This document shows, in pieces, positions 58,442-64,000 of a DNA stretch of 64,000 nucleotides; the first letter of the stretch is position 1; every line of letters begins with the position of its first letter. A model generated the notes under the pieces. That model was not told where the DNA came from and made no database searches. It saw only the letters and a list, made by a program, of their open reading frames with translations. The stretch is from Cristatella mucedo (lineage: Eukaryota; Bryozoa; Phylactolaemata; Cristatellidae): contig WPIO01000078.1 in assembly GCA_009760855.2 (NCBI GenBank), positions 1,692,501 through 1,756,500 of the forward strand, read 5' to 3'. A program made the position numbers and the translations under genes.

Positions 58442-58558
58442 GCTTGCAAGAATGGTCACGTGCAGCTGGCAGAAATGCTTGTGTTTTATGGTGCTAATAT
58501 GAATGCCAGAAATGCCGACGGCTGGACACCACTCCACTCCTGTGTGGCTGCCAACCAG
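58442..58558 (+). CDS. SHANK-like ankyrin exon
   Basis: SHANK proteins are postsynaptic scaffolds with SPN, ankyrin, SH3, PDZ and SAM domains. This 117-base, phase-0 exon is bounded by TCTGCTTGCAG and CAG/GTACCT. It encodes 39 residues: ACKNGHVQLAEMLVFYGANM, then NARNADGWTPLHSCVAANQ. The corresponding SHANK ankyrin repeat reads AC--GHVQ--E-L-FYGA-M-A-NA-G-T-LH-C---NQ, so about half the residues agree over the whole exon, including its end at NQ. A generic ankyrin protein would not be expected to match the flanking exons too, and it does. No lesion occurs in this exon. Confidence 0.8.
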
Positions 58559-59590
58559 GTACCTAGGCACGGCCGAATCACAGACGTCCTTTTTTCCACC
58601 GACAGCGAGCTCGGCGGAGGGTTATTTGGCTAAATTAAAGCTGGTGATCCGCACGTGACGGGATAGTGCTGCTTGCATTGCTGCTCGTGGTGATAGTGTC
58701 ACACGAAATTGTGCCACGATTTTTACCAAGGATTTCCTCAACCCATCCATTAGATCGCAAGAATATTTAATGGCAGTGCCTGCTTGTGCTTACATTTTCG
58801 GCCCTAAACGTGTGCAAAGGTTACGTGAAGTGCCTACAACAGCCGGCTCGCTGTTTGCTTGAGAATGGGGTGTGGCCAGTATGCCCGCCTTGATTTAGCG
58901 ACATTGCTTAATGAAAGTCCGAAGTGATCAATGTAACTAAGTTAAAAGTTGGCATAAAGCCTGATGGATTGCATCACCTTGGTTTCATGCTCTGTGTCAC
59001 CCGAATGAGCAGAACTGAGCACGAAAAGCTTTTTCTAACAGTCACAATTAAGTAACTTTCGTTGCAGCCACGAGTTTGCTAGATTCAGCTGTTCTGCACG
59101 TTCAGCATCACTGCATCTGTGTGGTGTAGTTGTCGGTGCAAAAATGTTATGGACTGACTAAAATAGCTAGCTGCATGCATATGCAGCTGATTGAATCTAA
59201 CTTTCAAAAGTTGGAGCGTGCAAATAAGGCATTCCGGATGATTAGGTAGCGATTAGTTGTTGCAGCACGGTTTTCAGTATTCTTTTTTGTTGAAGCAGAA
59301 TCTTCACTTGCATTACTTACAGCACACTGTGCTATGTAGTTATAGATGCCCAAAGTATGAGTTAAAATATATTAGTTATTTTTTCTAGCAGCTTTCAGGG
59401 ACAAAGCATGGGTGAGATGGAATCGGCACCCCTGCACCGAAGGTGGCTGTGTCACACGATTGCTAAGCTAATGCAATGTAATGTATCTCTGCCTGTAACT
59501 CCACCAAGCCGTAAAGACTATGTGGGTGCTTTCTGCTTCCCTCTTTTGTCTTGCCATCTCTTCTATTTGACCTCACCTTTTTACTCTCTT
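58559..59590. other. Intronic DNA, nothing recognised
   Basis: No gene is visible. A short minus-strand LINE-B tail word (GGAGTTACAGGCAGAGATAC) lies at 59480-59510. Confidence 0.5.
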
Positions 59591-59594
59591 TCTT

Positions 59595-59813
<219 letters not shown>

Positions 59814-59875
59814 GCTCGTCTGTGCAACTTGCAAGTCAGTTGGCGGTCGAACTGTTCCCATTGTTGCCATTGCAG

Positions 59876-60021
59876 ATTCCATATCGGAAGATGCTCCTGC
59901 AGTGGGGCACGAGCAGGCGAGTCGTCGACCTGTCGAGCCAGACACCAATACAGAAGGCTCTGTCTGTTGAACAAAGCTGAGGCAAGCGCTGTTCGCGAGG
60001 CACACGACGATTCCCTCGTGT
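59876..60021 (+). pseudogene. SHANK-like ankyrin exon with a frame change
   Basis: The acceptor is CCCATTGTTGCCATTGCAG and the donor is GTGT/GTAAGTG. The first frame, in phase with the preceding exon, reads IPYRKMLLQWGTSRRVVD then LSSQTPIQKA. It would stop at a TGA soon after. The next frame continues LLNKAEASAVREAHDDSLV to the donor. SHANK has ------VLLFRGAN--V-NYNSQTAFQVA followed by 21 residues to DSDVV. The two frames together give the same lengths on each side, so one base has been gained or two lost near 59955-59962, or the sequence is wrong there. The exon ends in phase 1, matching the exon at 61884. Confidence 0.7.
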
Positions 60022-60334
60022 GTAAGTGATACGTAATGGTGCTGCAGGGAGCCTGGCCAGACAGCCTTGGCCTTCTGGTGTACCTCTTGCTGAAGATTGG
60101 AACTGGTGAAATGCTGTGGCAGCAGCCGCTGCCATTCGGAAGAAATTGATGCAGCAGATGGCTATGAGTGCTGCTGGACGGTAACAGCGCATGATCTGTT
60201 GGGCGGCACAACAAAAGCCCAAGAGACTTTAACTTTGATTACTAGTTATCACCAGTCTGTGCGATGCACTTACCATCAACGTTAATACCTCTGTAGAAAC
60301 CAATTTTATATTTATATGTGTGCGTGTGCACATG

Positions 60335-60645
60335 GGCTTATGTGTGTGTATATGATGCATGGGAGCAGGCATTCGTCGTATGTTTATATGTGTGTGTGTG
60401 TGTGTATATGATGCATGGGAGCAGGCATTCGTCGTATGTTTATATATGTGTGTGTATATGATGCACGGGAGCAGGCATTCGTCGTATGTTTATATATGTG
60501 TGTGTATATGATGCATGGGAGCAGGCATTCGTCGTATGTTTATATATGTGTGTGTATATGATGCATGGGAGCAGGCATTCGTCGTATGTTTATGTATGTT
60601 TGTGTATATGATGCATGGGAGCAGGCATCCGTCATATGTTTATAT
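60335..60645 (+). repeat. 50-bp minisatellite, six copies
   Basis: The unit is close to TATGATGCATGGGAGCAGGC ATTCGTCGTATGTTTATATA TGTGTGTGTA. The word TATGATGCAT recurs at 60351, 60407, 60457, 60507, 60557 and 60607. The first interval is 56 because of extra TG; the others are exactly 50. Confidence 0.95.
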
Positions 60646-60882
60646 GGATCTCCATCAGTAGTTCCACAAAGCCTACAGACTGGCAGAGTGAGTGTTAATG
60701 TCGAAGTTTTTCCATTGCATACTCAAAGCCTACCGGAGGGAGCGTGGGCACCGCGACTTTATCAAGAATGCCGACCGTGCAGCAGCAGTTTTCAGTGCCG
60801 TTGTAGCCGAAGATAATACCATATGTGTGCACTAAAGGAAGTTGAGAGAAGCATAAGTAAATTAATGCTTAAATCTATATTA

Positions 60883-61018
60883 GCCAATTTAACAACCTCA
60901 TTTGCCCAAGAGCCTTCACAGCCATCATTATTATCATCTTCACTTGCAGTTGGCGTTAAAGGATCGCCCGAAGCAGGATTCGAACCCACGACCTTGGTCG
61001 TGAAGCACGAGCACGTTA
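60883..61018 (-). mobile_element. SINE-2 copy
   Basis: On the minus strand: B box GTGGGTTCGAATCCTGCTTC, then GGCGATCCTTTAACGCCAAC, TGCAAGTGAAGATGATAATA, and GAGGTTGTTAAATTGGCTAA. It resembles a tRNA gene only in its head. Confidence 0.7.
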
Positions 61019-61059
61019 TGGTCGTGGACGTAGTTAGCATAGAAATGCCGGTGCTGGAA

Positions 61060-61530
61060 AGGACGTGTCAGAGCCGTCAGCAGGAAAGAACCTGCGGTCG
61101 TTTCGCAGGAGCTGTGGAGGTGAGCACTGCAGTCAAGGATCTGCCGAGCAAAACTGCTGCAGAGCAAAACCGAAAATTGCTGACAGTCTTGGAATGAAAG
61201 AGAGAGGCAGCTGATTTACTGCCCTGAGAGGATACTAGGGTGCAAACAGAAGGCCGAAAGAAACTGTTGCAGCGCAGCCTGGCTTGTCATCCAGCAGCTA
61301 AGCCTAGCCAGGCCTTGCTGGTCAGAGTAAGGATCTTGCTTGGTACCAGTAGATAAACTGGGAACCACATTTAGCTATTAAGTAGAGGACGGATGACTGT
61401 TAAAATAACCATTCTAGCAGCCGTATTTAAAACCAACTGCAACGGCTTGATGTTTCTCTTTTCGGCAGCTCTGTCAATGCCGAGTTTTGGTGATCTAGCC
61501 TTGATGGAGCCCAGAAGCTCTCTCAGAGTG
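61060..61530 (-). mobile_element. LINE-B, degenerate
   Basis: Minus-strand sequence such as RNIKPLQLVLNTAARMVILT near 61450-61400 matches the LINE-B PLQLAMNMAARLVFK block. The part down to 61060 follows the 3' half with many breaks. It lies in the intron between SHANK-like exons. Confidence 0.6.
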
Positions 61531-61883
61531 TTTATAGAGTGACCAGGTGGAGAGCTGCCTCTACTAACAATGGGCAGGATGCAAGCAGACGGAGGTCTAG
61601 CTGTGCGGCAGCGCGGTCTTCCAAACAAAGCTTTGCATCTGGTAGCATTGGCGACGAACCAGCTTCGTTATCAGATCTTCTGTCAGCAGTTAGCTGCCCA
61701 TCAGCATCCTTATTCCCTGCTGTGCTAGTTTGGCGAATCGCGATCGAGATAGGGCTGCTGCGCGCACCGGAGGTGGTTATGCTGGCCAACGAACGCCCAG
61801 CCGCGTGCGCTGCCAGCACATTGGACGAGCACCTGCCGGCTTCAACCGGCCTTGTACGCTCCCGACGTGGCTGTCGTTTGCAG

Positions 61884-62197
61884 CCCCATTCGCCGAGGCG
61901 CCTCGGTGCAGTCAACGGCTGAGGCTGACGGGCACCAATCTGGAGGTGCTGCGTCGGCTGGCGGAGAGCGACGCGTGCCTCAGCGCGTCGTCTGCGTTGC
62001 TGCTGAATCATGACTCGCTGGCCTCAGCGACGGCTACGCTGAGCGGCTGCACCGAAGTGCCACACGGCGGCTCAATGACTCGCTCGTACTACTCGGGCTC
62101 ACTGCACGGCGGCAGCAGCAGCAGTGGTAACGATTACTTCTACGACGACGACTTAAGCAACGATGGTCTCGAGCACTGGACATCTGTGGGTCGCTAG
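61884..62197 (+). CDS. SHANK-like linker exon after the ankyrin repeats
   Basis: The acceptor is GTGGCTGTCGTTTGCAG. With the preceding exon's T the frame gives SPFAEAPRCSQRLRL, then TGTNLEVLRRLAESDACL and a Ser/Gly/Asp-rich stretch (SLHGGSSSSGNDYFYDDDLS). SHANK proteins have VPFREAP-YS-RRR right after the ankyrin repeats and then a Ser-rich linker with a SD-NL word, so both position and motif agree. The frame meets TAG at 62195-62197. A donor-like G/GTAACG after 62126 is an alternative end, leading to the SH3/PDZ exons that would lie beyond the window. The family call for this exon rests mainly on the first 13 residues and the phase. Confidence 0.55.
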
Positions 62198-63265
62198 CTT
62201 TGCTAGGCCAACTTAGTAGTAGTAGGCTTGCACCGTGATGCGCTAACTGGTGCCCGCTGCTATCGTTTACATGAGCGTCGTTGCTGCGATCAAGCCGAGG
62301 CCGCTGCCACGCCCCACTCGCTTGGGGCAGAGGGGAAGTTTCGCCTGGCTCGTCGGTGGCATGCCAGGGCTACGCAGTCTGGCATTGCCACTTGCCTGGT
62401 TATGCCACAGTTGGCCGAGAGCAGGTCAAGACAGCAAATAGGCCACCGGAACCAGTCGTGAAATGTCGCGAGAGCACACAAGGCGAGCAGCATCATCAGC
62501 TGCCAATAGCAGACGACAGATGGACGGCCGAATGCTGGAGAAATTGAGTAAACTGACGGGCATTTCGGTCTCGCTGTTAGTAGCGTTTTGGAAACGAGTG
62601 CTCTGCTTTCCATAGCAGTGGTCTGGCTACAGTGTACAGAGCAGCCTAGTGCCGGCGTAGAGTGAGCGTCGAGTGGGTGGGGCCAGGTGTGAGCCAATGA
62701 GAAAGAGTGAATCGTCAGTCACGGTCAGGGACTCGAGACTGGCATTTAAATGCCCGAAATTTTCTTTCAAAAGTAGCGCTGCTGTATGTTTGCTGGATGT
62801 AACGTCATGCTTGGTTTCGTAAACGTACATACCTGTCATAGAAAAACCTAGTTGGCAGTTCTTGGCCTTTGGAGCTTCAGCCGTCGTAGGCTGCACAAAG
62901 TCTTTCCTGCTCTTAGAGCAATTAATTTCAGTGTCTGATCTAAGGAAACCGAGGCAATTTTTAGAAGTTCTAATAGGAGGAGGTGAGAACAAAGTAGCTG
63001 ATGCTCAAGACGGAATACATAGTAGTAGTTGTGATGATAATAGTAATAATACTAAGTTTGCACAGTGAGTGCCATTAACCACTTCCAATTCTCTATCCGT
63101 GGTGCTTTGCAAGATTAAGTGATGGGTGGGACCACATGGGCGCAGTCATCTCAGAAGTCGTTTGCCTGCCAGCCAGTGATGTATGCTTATCCCTGGGGAT
63201 AAGCATACATCAGAAAACAGGAACTTGCCCTAAAAGTTCCCACCACAAACGGCAAACGGAAATGG
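62198..63265. other. Unassigned DNA with a 16-bp-arm hairpin
   Basis: No gene is recognised. Arms at 63178-63193 and 63196-63211 (GATGTATGCTTATCCC and its exact reverse complement) are separated by TG. Confidence 0.5.
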
Positions 63266-63269
63266 TAAA

Positions 63270-63380
63270 TAAGCAAGTTCTATTCTATTGCGTATCACTT
63301 TGCAGCAAATGTAAAGCGCCTAGAAAGAGATTAAGTTCTCTGAGGGCGCTTTATCAAGTGCAATATTATTATTATTATTA
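63270..63380 (+). mobile_element. LINE-A 3' tail, solitary
   Basis: The last ~100 bases of LINE-A (TCTATTCTATTGCGTATCAC, AAGCGCCTAGAAAGAGATTA, GGGCGCTTTATCAAGTGC) plus an ATT repeat are present, closest to the copy at 30701. There is no coding part. Confidence 0.85.
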
Positions 63381-63571
63381 AGCTTGGCTCCTGCAGAACG
63401 AACGAGCCGGCTCTCAAGTCTGCGATCTTGGTGAGGTAAAATATGTATAACAATTATCCAGAAGGCTAAAAAATGTTGCCAGCTACGAGACCTGATGATA
63501 GCAGGCCGCAGTAAGACTCGGGAGAGACAGGGATGCCTGCAGAGCATATCAAAGACAGCGAAAACTGAAGC

Positions 63572-63705
63572 TCGGCAGATTTAACAGCTTCATTTTTATA
63601 GCAACAGACGATCCTCACCGGCTACCACCACGATTACAGTGGGCCATAAAGAATCGCCGAATTCAGGACTTGAACCCACGACCCTACTCATTTAGTGCCT
63701 TGACC
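63572..63705 (-). mobile_element. SINE-2 copy
   Basis: The minus strand has GTGGGTTCAAGTCCTGAATT, GGCGATTCTTTATGGCCCAC and AATGAAGCTGTTAAATCTGC in SINE-2 order. The 5' end abuts the GA repeat. Confidence 0.7.
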
Positions 63706-63709
63706 CTGG

Positions 63710-63712
<3 letters not shown>

Positions 63713-63774
<62 letters not shown>
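63713..63774. repeat. GA microsatellite
   Basis: This is an uninterrupted GA run. The last 225 bases of the window after it hold nothing I recognise. Confidence 0.97.
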
Positions 63775-63775
<1 letters not shown>

Positions 63776-64000
63776 CATGGCAGAATGGAAGAGGGGCAGT
63801 GCTGTCCAGCGGAAGCCGTTAGTTGCTGAAAGCTCTAGCTCTGGACTAAGCAGTTTTTTAATTTTTTCCCTTCTACTCACTCCACTACTTCTTCTGCATT
63901 TCTGTGAAATTCTCTTATGAATGCATTACAACCCCTCTTTGTGCTGAACCCGTCGGATCGCACCGCGTGTGTGCTAAGTGAACATGTCTCAAGCCAAGGC

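Noticed and set aside
61539-62011. Overlapping frames on both strands around the last SHANK-like exon
   Set aside because: They show no motif; only the plus frame from 61884 matches the SHANK linker and the splice phase.

Overview
The window is repeat-rich nuclear DNA from a metazoan, most likely an invertebrate bilaterian. Reasons: spliced exons with GT/AG borders, several families of non-LTR retrotransposons with tRNA-derived SINEs, long CT/CA/GA microsatellites, a nucleosome-length satellite, and exons of animal gene families (SHANK, TMEM216/TMEM80, dual-specificity phosphatase). The phylum cannot be fixed from the sequence. There are no bacterial-type operons, and most open frames of 60-150 codons are chance frames in GC-rich or repetitive DNA.

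Three host loci can be supported. (1) At 12.58-13.96 kb, minus strand, a GC-rich intronless frame of 462 codons ends in a dual-specificity-phosphatase fold whose catalytic Cys and Arg are replaced. (2) At 36.82-42.35 kb, minus strand, three phase-compatible exons encode most of a four-helix membrane protein of the TMEM216/TMEM80 (Transmemb_17) ciliary transition-zone family. Its first and last short exons were not found. (3) At 53.57-62.2 kb, plus strand, four exons encode the ankyrin-repeat region of a SHANK-family postsynaptic scaffold and the start of its linker. Splice phases fit, but one exon carries an in-frame TAA and another a frame change, so the locus is either a decaying gene or contains sequence errors.

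Most of the rest is transposon-derived. LINE-A (CR1/L2-like reverse transcriptase, YADD motif, ATT-rich tail) has near-identical copies at 30.7-32.2, 50.3-51.75 and 56.3-58.34 kb and many older copies. LINE-B is a second family with APE-endonuclease and RT parts at 16.9-20.6 kb and tails elsewhere. A third element, with an R2/NeSL-type CCHC and restriction-like endonuclease region, lies at 50.0-52.1 kb on the minus strand. SINE-1 shares its 3' tail with LINE-A; SINE-2 is a second tRNA-like family. Elements are nested in one another: A in B, B in A, A in the R2-like element, and SINE-1 in A.

Layout: 1-5 kb, unrecognised unique or old repeat DNA; 5-11 kb, LINE/SINE remnants; 11.3-15.4 kb, GC-rich island with the phosphatase-like gene; 15.7-23.2 kb, LINEs including the nested A-in-B; 23.6-25.4 kb, second GC-rich island; 25.6-32.2 kb, LINEs and microsatellites; 33.1-36.2 kb, a ~170-bp satellite that flips orientation at a SINE; 36.8-42.4 kb, TMEM216-like gene with LINE-filled introns; 42.7-46 kb, old LINE-A; 48-49.6 kb, third GC-rich island; 50-52 kb, nested LINEs; 53-62 kb, SHANK-like locus; 62.2-64 kb, tails and microsatellites.
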